A stretch of 64,000 bases of DNA from Vibrio hepatarius (GTDB taxonomy: Bacteria; Pseudomonadota; Gammaproteobacteria; Enterobacterales; Vibrionaceae). The translations under genes were made by a program, and so were the position numbers. The notes beneath the pieces were generated by a model, which was not told the origin of the DNA, made no database searches, and was given only the letters and a program-made list of their open reading frames with translations. Positions 15,798 through 25,357 of the stretch are shown here, one piece after another. The stretch spans positions 558,001 through 622,000 of the forward strand of contig NZ_LHPI01000001.1 of assembly GCF_001274785.1 (NCBI RefSeq). The letters are read 5' to 3'. Position 1 is the stretch's first letter. Each line of letters begins with the position of its first letter.

Positions 15798-16985
15798 ATG
15801 GACGATTTTATGAAAGAACAAATTACCAAATTTATACTTATATTCGCAACAGTACTGCCATTTAAATCTTTTTCGGCTCCTGTTCCCGATGATGGACTAA
15901 ATGATGCACCAGATATTAAACAGTTAATTGTTGATAAATCCAATTTAGGGGGAGGTGAAGTTTTATTAGGTGAAGGGGTATATGATATATGTTCATCTAT
16001 TTATGTTAGAGAGATTAATAACGTTACTTTAAAGGGTAATGGAAAGGTTGTTTTTAGAAAGTGCCCATCCTATTCAGATGAGTATTTGATGTATATATAC
16101 AACTCTGATAATTTTGTGATTGATAGTATTGAGTTTTATGGGTTGACTACTCAACAATATGAACCAGGCAACCATCATTATGCGTGGGGCGAACAAGGTG
16201 TATTGTTTGCTGGTACTTCAAATTCTTCGGTATTAAATAGTAAGTTTTTTAATTTTGGTGATGCCGCACTTCGTGTTACTTCTTCTCGCTCGCACCCGTC
16301 TCAACTGCCAATTAACTCGAAGAATTTTATCGCGGATAGTAATGTCTTCTACAACGTAACACAAGTTACCACTACGCATGTTTGGAGCTCTGATTTTGGC
16401 GGTACTGAAAACATCACGTTTACGAGAAACTTGTTCAAAAATATAAAAGGTTCTCTAAAACTGTCTTCTAGAAAACCAGTATCAAAGGCATTAATACAGA
16501 ATAATATATTTTCTGATATGCACGGTAATGCGGCTATAGAGTTAAATTATTATTCCAAGGTTTATATTAAAGGGAACAGCTTTTCAAATTTAAATGGGTT
16601 AGTATTAAATGCGTATCCTAATAGTCTTACTAGCGTAAATGAACCTATAGATTGGGATGATATCCATTTTATAAAAAATAATGTATCAAACGCAAAGGGA
16701 GGATTGAGGTTCCTTTCAGATATAGCAGGTGAATTAATAGGAAGTGATACCAATATTTCTGGCGTGATCGTGAGTGCAAATCACTTTTTCAATATGGATT
16801 TTTCTGCTAAAGATCAAGCTCATGCAAACATAATTAATATGTTGAGCAAAGGGGGACAGAAAGAATTTATGTTCGTTGATATAAAGCAAAACGTATATGA
16901 ACTTCAGGAAGGTCAACGCTTTTTTAAATCTTATACAGGTCAAAGTGTTAAGCAAACGGATAATGTTGAGTTAAGTGCAAACTAA
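15798..16985 (+). CDS. Secreted right-handed parallel beta-helix protein of unknown activity
   Basis: A 395-residue protein (391 from the second Met at 15810) with a signal peptide that ends near FKSFSA. The body has repeated short strands with Asn turns typical of pectin-lyase-like beta-helices: NVTLKGNGKVVF, NFVIDSIEFYG, SSVLNSKFFNFGD, NFIADSNVFYN, NITFTRNLFKN, ALIQNNIFSDM, VYIKGNSFSNL. Such folds occur in polysaccharide lyases, epimerases and phage or surface proteins; I see no diagnostic catalytic motif. Base composition is clearly more AT-rich than the neighbours, with many ATA and TTA codons, suggesting horizontal acquisition. It is a single gene. Neither start has a well-placed Shine-Dalgarno sequence. 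Confidence 0.75.
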   Translation: MDDFMKEQITKFILIFATVLPFKSFSAPVPDDGLNDAPDIKQLIVDKSNLGGGEVLLGEGVYDICSSIYVREINNVTLKGNGKVVFRKCPSYSDEYLMYIYNSDNFVIDSIEFYGLTTQQYEPGNHHYAWGEQGVLFAGTSNSSVLNSKFFNFGDAALRVTSSRSHPSQLPINSKNFIADSNVFYNVTQVTTTHVWSSDFGGTENITFTRNLFKNIKGSLKLSSRKPVSKALIQNNIFSDMHGNAAIELNYYSKVYIKGNSFSNLNGLVLNAYPNSLTSVNEPIDWDDIHFIKNNVSNAKGGLRFLSDIAGELIGSDTNISGVIVSANHFFNMDFSAKDQAHANIINMLSKGGQKEFMFVDIKQNVYELQEGQRFFKSYTGQSVKQTDNVELSAN

Positions 16986-17010
16986 GTCGCGATACATTAT
17001 TTTTTAAGTA

Positions 17011-17037
17011 GAAATCCGCCCTAGACAGGCGGATTTC
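17011..17037. terminator. Inverted repeat between convergent genes, probable terminator
   Basis: A perfect 10-bp stem GAAATCCGCC / GGCGGATTTC with a 7-base loop lies between the beta-helix gene and the minus-strand dipeptidase gene. The T tract is weak on both strands. Confidence 0.6.
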
Positions 17038-17067
17038 ATCTAAAATGTATTTGCTAGAATCTTACGC

Positions 17068-18540
17068 TCACAAACTCATGATCTTTTTGAACTCTTCTGC
17101 AGAGTACTTTTTCTCAGTGCTCTTAGTTAAGTCTGTCATCATTTTGTAACGGATGTCCGTTGCTATGTTTAACGTGCGTTTAAGCTGTCCGTAAGAATAG
17201 TCAGCGGCCATATCTAGTGCGGCTTGTTTGTCCTCATTGTACATCGTCGCTAGTGTCTTATCTAAATTCGCGACTTGCTTATACAAGCGAGTTTCTTCCT
17301 TATCCCAAGTTTCTTTAAGTAGAGGTAGATACTTGTCTGGATTCGACGCTGCCAATGCGGTTAAGCTTCGGAACTGCCAGTATGCAGAGTCATCGCTGTA
17401 GGTGTCATCGCCAATTTGATACGCTTTTGGATAGTCGGTCAACGTAGAGTAAAGCGGTACGAGTACTGACTCAGGGAGTACGCCAAAGCTTTGCCAGATA
17501 ACGCCTTGAAGCTCTTTTGGCATTTGCTCTCTTAGCTGGATAATATGCGATTCTAACTGACGTTCTACACGGATTGGGCGCTTGCTCTTTCCTTCCAAAG
17601 CGGTGCCTTCGTAGGTTGCGCTTAACAACTCTGCGACATCCTCAACTGAGATTTTTTCGTCCGGCTTCATAAACAGTGGGTATTGAGCCATACGACTTTG
17701 CTGATGTTTTGAAGGCGTAAGCATCTTTTGTCCTAACCATTCTCGGTCGATATTGTACTCATCGCCAATGACACCAAACGCCTTTGCGAAGTTAAATGAC
17801 TTGTTGTCAGCTTTGTCGAGTAACTTGTTATCAGTAACAAACTCGAACATGCCTTTTGAGTGCAGAACGTCTTTGCTTGATAAATCCACGCCATGAACTC
17901 GTAAACCGTTGGCAATCATTGCGTAGCTATCATCAGGCACTTTTACCGCAATCCAATGATGGCCTGAACCGATCTCAAACAGCCAAGCTTCATTAATATC
18001 GGCAATGTACAAGCTGTTTCCTTCACCAGCGCCATAGGTTTCAATGTAGTTGCCAAGTAGTTCAACCGCTTGCTTAGCGCTGGTGGCTTGAGGGAGAAGT
18101 AGAGTAGGAATGATTGCTTCAATCACACCGTTCTCTACTAGAGGATCGACTTTTGCGACTTTCTCGTTGATCTCTGCGCTGGTTGTCGCCGAAATAGCAA
18201 CGTTGTGTTCATTGATGCCGCGCTCTTCGTAAAACTTACCGTCACTATCGACAGTTTTGGCATCCCAATCTGGTATGGCTGAGTAGGCGAAGAAGTGTTT
18301 AGGCATAGGGACAACAAGTCCGTTACCTAGCTTCCATTCTCCTTCTTCATTATCTTGCGCTGAGCGATACTCTAGATACTTGTTCCAGTTATTGATACCA
18401 AAGTCTTCGTTGCGGGCAATCATAATACTGCCGTCGGTTGACGCGCCTTTACCGACGATGATTCCGGTACAAGCGAGTGCGTTTCCGCTTAGCGCAACAG
18501 CCACTGCGCTGGCTAAAAAAGTTACAGACCAAGTTTTCAT
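17068..18540 (-). CDS. Exported C69 (U34) family dipeptidase
   Basis: A 490-residue Ntn-hydrolase peptidase. The start at 18540 (MKTWSVTFLA) has GGAG seven bases upstream; the in-frame ATG at 18582 does not. A signal peptide ends at GNALA, and the next residue is the Cys of CTGIIVGKGASTDGSIMIARNEDFG, given as the pattern 'CTGIIVGK..S.DGS...RNED'. In this family the N-terminal Cys is the nucleophile, so signal cleavage would also expose the catalytic residue. Related proteins (PepD of lactobacilli) cleave dipeptides. The C-terminal part (about 400-490) is helical. It is probably periplasmic and transcribed alone. Confidence 0.88.
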   Translation of the reverse strand: MKTWSVTFLASAVAVALSGNALACTGIIVGKGASTDGSIMIARNEDFGINNWNKYLEYRSAQDNEEGEWKLGNGLVVPMPKHFFAYSAIPDWDAKTVDSDGKFYEERGINEHNVAISATTSAEINEKVAKVDPLVENGVIEAIIPTLLLPQATSAKQAVELLGNYIETYGAGEGNSLYIADINEAWLFEIGSGHHWIAVKVPDDSYAMIANGLRVHGVDLSSKDVLHSKGMFEFVTDNKLLDKADNKSFNFAKAFGVIGDEYNIDREWLGQKMLTPSKHQQSRMAQYPLFMKPDEKISVEDVAELLSATYEGTALEGKSKRPIRVERQLESHIIQLREQMPKELQGVIWQSFGVLPESVLVPLYSTLTDYPKAYQIGDDTYSDDSAYWQFRSLTALAASNPDKYLPLLKETWDKEETRLYKQVANLDKTLATMYNEDKQAALDMAADYSYGQLKRTLNIATDIRYKMMTDLTKSTEKKYSAEEFKKIMSL

Positions 18541-18993
18541 CTTTATTCTCCGCATATCAAATGTGAAAGAACCGAAGTTCATGTCCGTTGTATTTGCAGC
18601 ATTTATTGTTGTTATCTCTACCGGGTTGGCTGGTTCTCAGGGGTAAGATAAGGAAGGTTGAGAGCCAAACTCGAGTAGTGGTATTCATCAGAATGTTGTA
18701 TCTGGAGTGTAACTGCCAAAAAGAACAAATATTCATCAATTGATCACATAAATAGCATTTGTATTTATGAATAATTAGCTGAAAAATATGCGGTTTTTGC
18801 ATAATTTGATAAAGTTGATTTACGCATTGAAAGTGAGTGGGGAAGTTTGTTTTCAGCAAAATTTAACCGTCGATGACAGTGACAATTTCACAGCATGAAC
18901 GCCACTTGAATGACTGACCAAATTTATCAGTGCGATCGCAGTTAATGAGGTTTATCATAGTTAATCAAACGATAATAAAAACACAGGGCTTAC
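18541..18993. other. Divergent intergenic region, dipeptidase to sbcD
   Basis: About 450 bp, AT-rich in the middle. It should hold the promoters of both divergent genes. I see no clear -35/-10 pair, operator palindrome, RNA gene or credible coding region. Confidence 0.5.
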
Positions 18994-20124
18994 ATGAAGT
19001 TTCTCCACACATCTGATTGGCATTTAGGGCGCCAGTTTCACAATGTCTCTCTCCTCGACGATCAAAAAGCAGTACTTGAACAAATCATTGCCTACATAGA
19101 AAACAACTCAGTCGATGCTTTAGTTATCGCTGGTGATGTCTACGATCGTTCGGTGCCGCCGACTGCGGCTATAGAGGTGATGAATCAGTTTGTGAATCGT
19201 GTCTGCGGTGAGTTGAAACTTCCTATTATCTTAATTCCTGGTAACCACGATGGTGCTCAACGTTTGGGGTTTGGCTCTGGACGAATGCGCGACTCGGGTT
19301 TGCATATTCTTTCGAGTTTTGAAGATATGCTCAACCCGGTAGTGATTGATTCAGAATCCGGCCCCGTTGCGTTTTATGGCATGCCTTATAACGATCCAGA
19401 AGTCGTTCGCCATCACTTCAAACAGTCGGTGACGAGCCATGATGAAGCCCACCAGTTTTTGTCTCAGCAGATTCGTGAGTGCTTCATCCCTGAGCATAGA
19501 AATGTGCTGGTTAGCCATTGTTTTGTTGATGGAGCAATGGCGTCGGACTCCGAACGTCCGCTTTCTATCGGCGGCTCTGATCGTGTGAGTCACGAACACT
19601 TTGTTGACTTCGATTATGTGGCATTGGGGCACTTGCACCAACCGCAGAAAAAAGGTGAAGACTTTATTCGTTACTCAGGTTCACTGATGAAATATAGCTT
19701 CTCAGAGCAACATCAGAAGAAAGGCATGACACTGGTCGAGTTAGACGAAAACGGATTCAAGTCTGCGACGCACATTGATTTAACGGCCCCTCATGAAATG
19801 CGAATTATTGAAGGTGAAATGCAGGCGATTGTTGAAGCCGCGAAGACCGATCCAAAGCCGGATGACTATTTGCTGGTTCGCTTACTCGATAATCATGCGA
19901 TCTTAAATCCTATGGAAAAGCTCCGTGCTGTATATCCGAATGTGCTGCATCTTGAAAAGCCAGGCATGCTAGTGGGTGTTGAGCAGCAAATGTCTCAGGC
20001 CAAGCTTGCGCGTAGTGAAATGGATATGTTTAAGGACTTCTTTTTTGAAGCGCAAAACGGCGAGTTGAGTGACGAACAAGAAACCGCGTTAAAACAAATC
20101 ATCACTCAATTGAATCAGCAGTAA
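18994..20124 (+). CDS. sbcD: Exonuclease subunit SbcD (Mre11-type nuclease)
   Basis: The nuclease subunit of the SbcCD complex, which opens hairpins and cleans protein-blocked DNA ends. The 376-residue product has all phosphoesterase motifs that bind the two metal ions: HTSDWHLG at residues 5-12, AGDVYDRSVPP, PGNHDGAQR, SHCFVDGA and ALGHLHQPQ. The C-terminal part (about 280-376) is the capping and SbcC-binding region. Only 9 bases separate it from sbcC. In V. cholerae this pair also directly precedes cqsS (VCA0520-0522, from memory). Confidence 0.96.
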   Translation: MKFLHTSDWHLGRQFHNVSLLDDQKAVLEQIIAYIENNSVDALVIAGDVYDRSVPPTAAIEVMNQFVNRVCGELKLPIILIPGNHDGAQRLGFGSGRMRDSGLHILSSFEDMLNPVVIDSESGPVAFYGMPYNDPEVVRHHFKQSVTSHDEAHQFLSQQIRECFIPEHRNVLVSHCFVDGAMASDSERPLSIGGSDRVSHEHFVDFDYVALGHLHQPQKKGEDFIRYSGSLMKYSFSEQHQKKGMTLVELDENGFKSATHIDLTAPHEMRIIEGEMQAIVEAAKTDPKPDDYLLVRLLDNHAILNPMEKLRAVYPNVLHLEKPGMLVGVEQQMSQAKLARSEMDMFKDFFFEAQNGELSDEQETALKQIITQLNQQ

Positions 20125-20133
20125 GGACCCGCA

Positions 20134-23100
20134 ATGAAACCTTTGAAACTGACCATGCAGGCGTTTGGCCCTTTTGCTACGCGAGAGGTGATCGACTTTA
20201 CCAAGCTGGGTAGCAATCCGCTGTTCTTAATTAATGGGCCTACAGGTTCGGGTAAAACCTCGATTTTAGATGCAATTTGTTTTGCTCTGTATGGTGAAAC
20301 GACCAGCAACGAGCGCTTGGGTATGCAAATGCGCTGTGATTTGGCAGCGATCGATTTACCGACAGAAGTCGAGTTTGAATTTTCGCTACATGAAAAAGTT
20401 TATCGAGTGGTTCGTTCGCCGGAACAACAAGCGCCAAAAGCTCGGGGCGAGGGAACGACAACACGTAAGCACACTGCAGTTTTGTACCAGTTGGGTGAAG
20501 AAGACACTCTCATCACCAACAAAACAGCTCAGGTCAAAACAGAAGTGGCCAATATCATCGGCTTAAACGAAACTCAGTTTCGTCAGGTGATGGTACTGCC
20601 ACAAGGTAAGTTTCGCGAACTATTGCTGGCGAGTTCAAAAGACCGTGAAGAGATCTTTGGCCAACTGTTTCAAACCGATATCTACAAAAAAATCGAATAT
20701 GCTCTAAAAGATAAGGCAAGTGCGATCAGCAAAGCCAAGGATGAATTCGACAATCAGATTCGCGGCGCGTTACAAGTTGCTGAAGTGAGTAGCGAAGATG
20801 AACTCAAGCAACAGCAACAAGTGCAAGCCGAAGCTCTTAAGCAAGTTACTGAACTTGAAAAAAAAGCGCTAAATGAACTCAACCAGACAAAAGAACAGCT
20901 GCAAAAGGCACAAACGACTGTTGGCCAATTTGAGAAGCTAGCAAACGCCGACAAAGCGCTCGTTTCTCACTTAGAATTGGCAGAACAGATTAAATTGACT
21001 GAGCAACAACTTAACATCGCACACAGTGCCTATAAGTTGAATCTTCCCTATTCGAATTGGCAAAATGCGCGCAAGCATTCATTGCAGCTGGAGAGCCAAA
21101 TAAACCAGCTAAACCAAGATGTGGCGAAATCTGCAGAAGAACTTAAGCAGCAATCACTGCAAGTTGTTCAAGCGGAAGAGCAAGCTAATGCCATTCCGTT
21201 GCTAACGGAGCAACAGTTCCAGTTGGAAACGATTAAAGCCAAATTGTTGGAAAAAGCCGAGCTAGAAGGGCAGTTAACTCAGACGACACAACTCAAGGCT
21301 CAGCAAGGTGAAACCTTAACAAAGTACATCACACACAAAGAAAAGCTGCTCGCTGAAGCGCAACACGGGTTACAAGAATTAGAAAAGCTCAAGCTACAAG
21401 TGAACGAAAAGCCAGCTCTAGAGGCGGAGCTGTCGCGTCTTCAGCGCTTAAGTGCTGATCTGAGCAGACTAGCCCGACTGCGTAGCGAGCATCAGAGTCA
21501 GCTCAATCAGATAACGCCAATTCAGCAGCAACTGGACGTAGCTAAGGCTGATTTCGATGCTAAACAGAAACAAGCTGACCAGCTAGAAATGAACTGGCAC
21601 AGTGCGCAAGCAGCCGTCCTAGCTAAGAAGCTCAGTCAGGGTGAGCCATGTCCGGTATGTGGTAGCGTTGAACATCCGAGCCCAGCAGCGTTCACAACGC
21701 AAGAAGTTACTAAAGCCGAAGTTGACCAAGCTCGTTCACTTGAGAGACATGCACTCAATCACTTTAACCAACTGAACTCAACACTTGAGCAGCAACAGTC
21801 TCAAGTTAGATATAGCCAAACTCAAATAGACGAGCTAGTTGCCGATCTTGGTGTAAATGCATCTCAAGAGCTGCCTGAACTAGAGCAGCGTTTAGTGACT
21901 CTCTCGCACCAACTGGAACAGATTGCGAAGATTGATTTAGCTAAGTCAGAGCAAGCCGTACAAGAGCTGAATCAACGCAGTGAAAATGGTGAAGCGAAAA
22001 TTGTTGAGTTGCGCCAGCACATTGCAGCGACAGAATCTCAGCTTAAGGACATCAGTGCTCGGTTGGATAAATTGTCTGCTAGCATTGATGCTAAGTACCA
22101 CAATGTGGAATCGGTTAATCTGGCCTTGCTGGACGTTAAACAACGAATTGAAACATATACTAAGCAGTTGGAGAGTGCCAAGCAGCAACATCAGACGTTA
22201 AGCATTAATCACTCTGCGCTGGAAAGTAAGCTCAAGACATTCCAAGAATCGAAGCAAGCTGCACAAGCTGATTTAGGCCGTGCGGAACAAGCTTGGACTG
22301 ATGCACTTGCCACAACCTCTTTTAGCGATGAACAACACTATTTATCGAGTTGTGCGAGCGAAGCGCAAGTAGAGCAATGGCAGCGAGAGGTCAATGATTA
22401 CCACCAAACACGCATCAAACTCGAACAGACTTTAGTTGACCTGAAACAAACGCTGGCAGAGCAAACATGTCCTGAGTTGTCTTTGTTTGAACAAGCGGTT
22501 CAAGATGCACAGCAAGCCTATCTTGTTGCGAGAAATTCGCTAGATAGTACTCGCTCTACGTATGAACGATTAAATAAAGTGGCACAAGATATCGCCAAAC
22601 TTCATCAACAAAACACCAAGCTCGAGCAAGAATATAAAGTCTTCGGCACTTTGTATGACGTCGCGAGCGGCAAGACGGGTAGTCGCGTAAGTCTACACCG
22701 ATTTGTGCTTGGTGTGCTGCTTGATGATGTCTTGATCCAAGCGTCTCAGCGTCTGAACATCATGAGTAAAGGGCGTTACATTTTGATGCGCAAGACCGAT
22801 GGCTTTAAAGGCGCGGCAGGTCGTGGTTTAGATCTGATAGTTGAAGACAGTTATACAGGCAAAACACGTGACGTAGCGACGCTATCCGGCGGGGAGTCTT
22901 TCATGGCGGCACTGTCACTTGCTTTAGGTCTGTCTGACGTTGTTCAGTCCTACAGCGGTGGTGTGCGTTTAGAGACGCTGTTTATCGACGAAGGCTTTGG
23001 CAGCTTAGACCCTGAATCTTTAGATCTGGCGATCCAGACGCTTATCGATTTGCAACAAATGGGGCGTACTATTGGTTTGATTTCGCACGTATCTGAACTT

Positions 23101-23175
23101 AAAGAGCAGATGTCGCTGCGCATTGACGTAGAGTCAACCAAGCTAGGCAGTTCAGTAAATGTGATCGCGGCTTAG
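20134..23175 (+). CDS. sbcC: Exonuclease subunit SbcC (Rad50-type ATPase)
   Basis: The SMC-like ATPase partner of SbcD, 1013 residues. N-terminal Walker A is NGPTGSGKTSILDAI near residue 35. Two long Gln/Glu/Lys-rich coiled coils surround a zinc hook CPVCG (Cys506 and Cys509) that joins two molecules. The C-terminal lobe has signature LSGGESFMAAL, Walker B LETLFIDEGFGSLDPE and the D-loop. Length is typical (about 1000-1050). It is in one transcription unit with sbcD. Confidence 0.96.
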   Translation: MKPLKLTMQAFGPFATREVIDFTKLGSNPLFLINGPTGSGKTSILDAICFALYGETTSNERLGMQMRCDLAAIDLPTEVEFEFSLHEKVYRVVRSPEQQAPKARGEGTTTRKHTAVLYQLGEEDTLITNKTAQVKTEVANIIGLNETQFRQVMVLPQGKFRELLLASSKDREEIFGQLFQTDIYKKIEYALKDKASAISKAKDEFDNQIRGALQVAEVSSEDELKQQQQVQAEALKQVTELEKKALNELNQTKEQLQKAQTTVGQFEKLANADKALVSHLELAEQIKLTEQQLNIAHSAYKLNLPYSNWQNARKHSLQLESQINQLNQDVAKSAEELKQQSLQVVQAEEQANAIPLLTEQQFQLETIKAKLLEKAELEGQLTQTTQLKAQQGETLTKYITHKEKLLAEAQHGLQELEKLKLQVNEKPALEAELSRLQRLSADLSRLARLRSEHQSQLNQITPIQQQLDVAKADFDAKQKQADQLEMNWHSAQAAVLAKKLSQGEPCPVCGSVEHPSPAAFTTQEVTKAEVDQARSLERHALNHFNQLNSTLEQQQSQVRYSQTQIDELVADLGVNASQELPELEQRLVTLSHQLEQIAKIDLAKSEQAVQELNQRSENGEAKIVELRQHIAATESQLKDISARLDKLSASIDAKYHNVESVNLALLDVKQRIETYTKQLESAKQQHQTLSINHSALESKLKTFQESKQAAQADLGRAEQAWTDALATTSFSDEQHYLSSCASEAQVEQWQREVNDYHQTRIKLEQTLVDLKQTLAEQTCPELSLFEQAVQDAQQAYLVARNSLDSTRSTYERLNKVAQDIAKLHQQNTKLEQEYKVFGTLYDVASGKTGSRVSLHRFVLGVLLDDVLIQASQRLNIMSKGRYILMRKTDGFKGAAGRGLDLIVEDSYTGKTRDVATLSGGESFMAALSLALGLSDVVQSYSGGVRLETLFIDEGFGSLDPESLDLAIQTLIDLQQMGRTIGLISHVSELKEQMSLRIDVESTKLGSSVNVIAA

Positions 23176-23192
23176 TGTTAAGTTAGACAGTG

Positions 23193-23229
23193 GCCAGATT
23201 GTCACCTATAACGTTAGGGACAATTTGGC
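23193..23229 (+). repeat. Hairpin between sbcC and cqsS
   Basis: GCCAGATTGTC (23193-23203) pairs with GACAATTTGGC (23219-23229) with one G-U pair, and an inner CCT/AGG can extend the stem. There is no T tract on the plus strand. It may slow or end sbcDC transcription, or belong to the cqsS leader, 62 bp before the chosen start. Confidence 0.5.
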
Positions 23230-23290
23230 TAAAACAAACTCATTAGAAAGAAGATAATAACAATTGAGTAAGTTGGAATCTGGAATCAGA

Positions 23291-25345
23291 ATGGAAGCGG
23301 TGAGTGGCGCAACTTCAGACGCTATTCGTAAGGTGTATCAATATGCTGAACCCAATCTCACCATTGTGGGATGGTTTGGTGCGATTGGATTTCCTGCCTA
23401 TTACTATATTTGGAGCTATTTGTACCCTCAACCATATGAGAGTGCATTGTTACGTACGTTCTGCACTTTACTATTTTCGGTTATTCTAGTCAGAAACTAT
23501 CTGCCTGCTTTTTTGCGTCGACTGATGCCGCAATTTTATCTGGTGATTTTGAGTATATGTCTGCCATTTTTCTTCAGTTTTATGATGTTTAAAAATGGTT
23601 GGAATACCGTGTGGGTGATGTCATTTTTAGCGTCTATTTTCTTGCATATTCTTTTGGTGCATCAAACTCGGATCGTATTATTGCAAGCGACTGGAGCGAT
23701 TTTAGCCGCTGGAATTGCTGCGTATGGTTTTAACTTGCAACAGTTAGCCAATGACATTGTTTGGCCTTATGTGCCCATCTTTTTGTTTACTTATGTGTTT
23801 GGCAACATGTTTTACTTTAGAAACCAGACCGAGCACGAGAGCAAAGTCTCATTTGCAAAGTCGTTTGGTGCTGGTATAGCCCATGAAATGCGTAATCCAC
23901 TTAGTGCGCTCAAGTCTTCGGTTGAAGTAGTCAACTCAATATTGATGAGCAAGCCGGAAGGAGCCCAGTTAACGGCTGATGAATTGAAGACGGTTCATGA
24001 AGTTCTGAGTGATGCGAATAGCGTGATCGACAATGGTAACGAAGCGATAGACTTGTTGCTTACTTCGATTGACGAAAATCGTGTCTCACCATCGTCATTT
24101 AAAAAGCATTCGATTAAATCGGTCATAGAAAGTGCACTGTCTAGTTTTGCCTTTAAGAGTAAAGAAGATAAACAAGCAATCGTCATTAATGGCGCTGAAG
24201 ATTTCGAGTTCTTCGGGAGTGATACTTTGGCGAAATATGTACTGTTTAATCTGCTTAAAAACTCGTTTTATTACCAAGAAGGTAACGATTTTAAGATCGA
24301 AATACGCTTGCAGAAGGACGCCCATTGTAACCATCTCATCTTTACTGATAATGGCGCGGGTATCCCACCTGATGTCATTAAACACGTCTTTCAAGACTTC
24401 TACACCTATGGAAAAAGTCGCAGCTATGGCCTTGGCTTGCCATTTTGCAAAAAGGTGATGAAATCGTTGGGTGGACGAATTACTTGTCGTTCTGAGTTAG
24501 GGCGTTGGACCGAGTTTACCCTCAGTTTTCCATTATACGAATCGGATGCAGTTGATCGTATAAAGATGGATCTAATGAAGTCAAAATCAGTACTTTATGT
24601 CGGCAACACTGGCCGAGTATCGCGTATGTTTAATGAACATGCTTTTTACAAAGGGTTCCGACTAGTCAACGTTGATATTGCTACCGCGTTGGCGTGTGAA
24701 GAGTATGAATTTGAATATGACCTTATTTTGATCGATCTTGAGCCATCTCAAATAAGCGAGTGTGAGTTCAAAGCGTTAGAGAGTAAGTTGCACTTTACCG
24801 AAGGACGATTAATTTTCCTTGGTGAGTCGGGCAAACCATCTCATTTCATTGAACAAACATCGTTAGCAGCGCATCCACTTGATAAGAACACATTGTTGCG
24901 AGACTTTGGCATTGTATTAGACCAACTCTTTTTTGAAGCTCTACAAGATAAGGACGAGTTGGCAATCAAGTTGCCTGAATGCAAAAAGACAATCGTGATT
25001 GCGGACGACAACCGTTCGGTAAGAAGCTACACTTCGCTGATACTCGAGCAGCAGGGCTTTGAAGTCATTCAAGCGCAAGATGGACGCCAAGTACTGGAAG
25101 CATTAGAACAACAGTCAGTCGATCTTATTTTAATGGATATTGAAATGCCGGGCGTGGATGGCTTTGAGGCTACTAATGCGATACGCAACTCTACGAGCAA
25201 TTATTCACGCGTGCCGATTTTGGCGCATACTGGCAATTCTTCAGATGTGGCGGTTAATCAGATTTACCAAGCGGGAATGGATGGGTACGTTATCAAACCG
25301 GCAGGGAAAGATGTGTTGCTGGGAAAAATAGCCGATTGGCTATAA
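23291..25345 (+). CDS. cqsS: CqsS, CAI-1 autoinducer hybrid sensor kinase
   Basis: A quorum-sensing membrane kinase/phosphatase for alpha-hydroxyketone autoinducers; in vibrios it feeds LuxU-LuxO. From the ATG at 23291 it is 684 residues, matching V. cholerae CqsS (686); the TTG at 23264 is an alternative. The N-terminus has the six-helix CqsS sensor (VYQYAEPNL, WFGAIGFPAYY, VWVMSFLASIFLHILLVH). The phospho-acceptor is His198 in AGIAHEMRNPLSAL. The ATPase N and G boxes (NLLKNSFYYQ, GAGIPP, YGLGLPFCKK) follow. The C-terminal receiver contains LILMDIEMPG. At the position of V. cholerae Cys170 it has Phe174, as in V. harveyi CqsS (Phe175). No cqsA synthase gene is adjacent. Confidence 0.95.
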   Translation: MEAVSGATSDAIRKVYQYAEPNLTIVGWFGAIGFPAYYYIWSYLYPQPYESALLRTFCTLLFSVILVRNYLPAFLRRLMPQFYLVILSICLPFFFSFMMFKNGWNTVWVMSFLASIFLHILLVHQTRIVLLQATGAILAAGIAAYGFNLQQLANDIVWPYVPIFLFTYVFGNMFYFRNQTEHESKVSFAKSFGAGIAHEMRNPLSALKSSVEVVNSILMSKPEGAQLTADELKTVHEVLSDANSVIDNGNEAIDLLLTSIDENRVSPSSFKKHSIKSVIESALSSFAFKSKEDKQAIVINGAEDFEFFGSDTLAKYVLFNLLKNSFYYQEGNDFKIEIRLQKDAHCNHLIFTDNGAGIPPDVIKHVFQDFYTYGKSRSYGLGLPFCKKVMKSLGGRITCRSELGRWTEFTLSFPLYESDAVDRIKMDLMKSKSVLYVGNTGRVSRMFNEHAFYKGFRLVNVDIATALACEEYEFEYDLILIDLEPSQISECEFKALESKLHFTEGRLIFLGESGKPSHFIEQTSLAAHPLDKNTLLRDFGIVLDQLFFEALQDKDELAIKLPECKKTIVIADDNRSVRSYTSLILEQQGFEVIQAQDGRQVLEALEQQSVDLILMDIEMPGVDGFEATNAIRNSTSNYSRVPILAHTGNSSDVAVNQIYQAGMDGYVIKPAGKDVLLGKIADWL

Positions 25346-25357
25346 AGCCTTCTCCGC

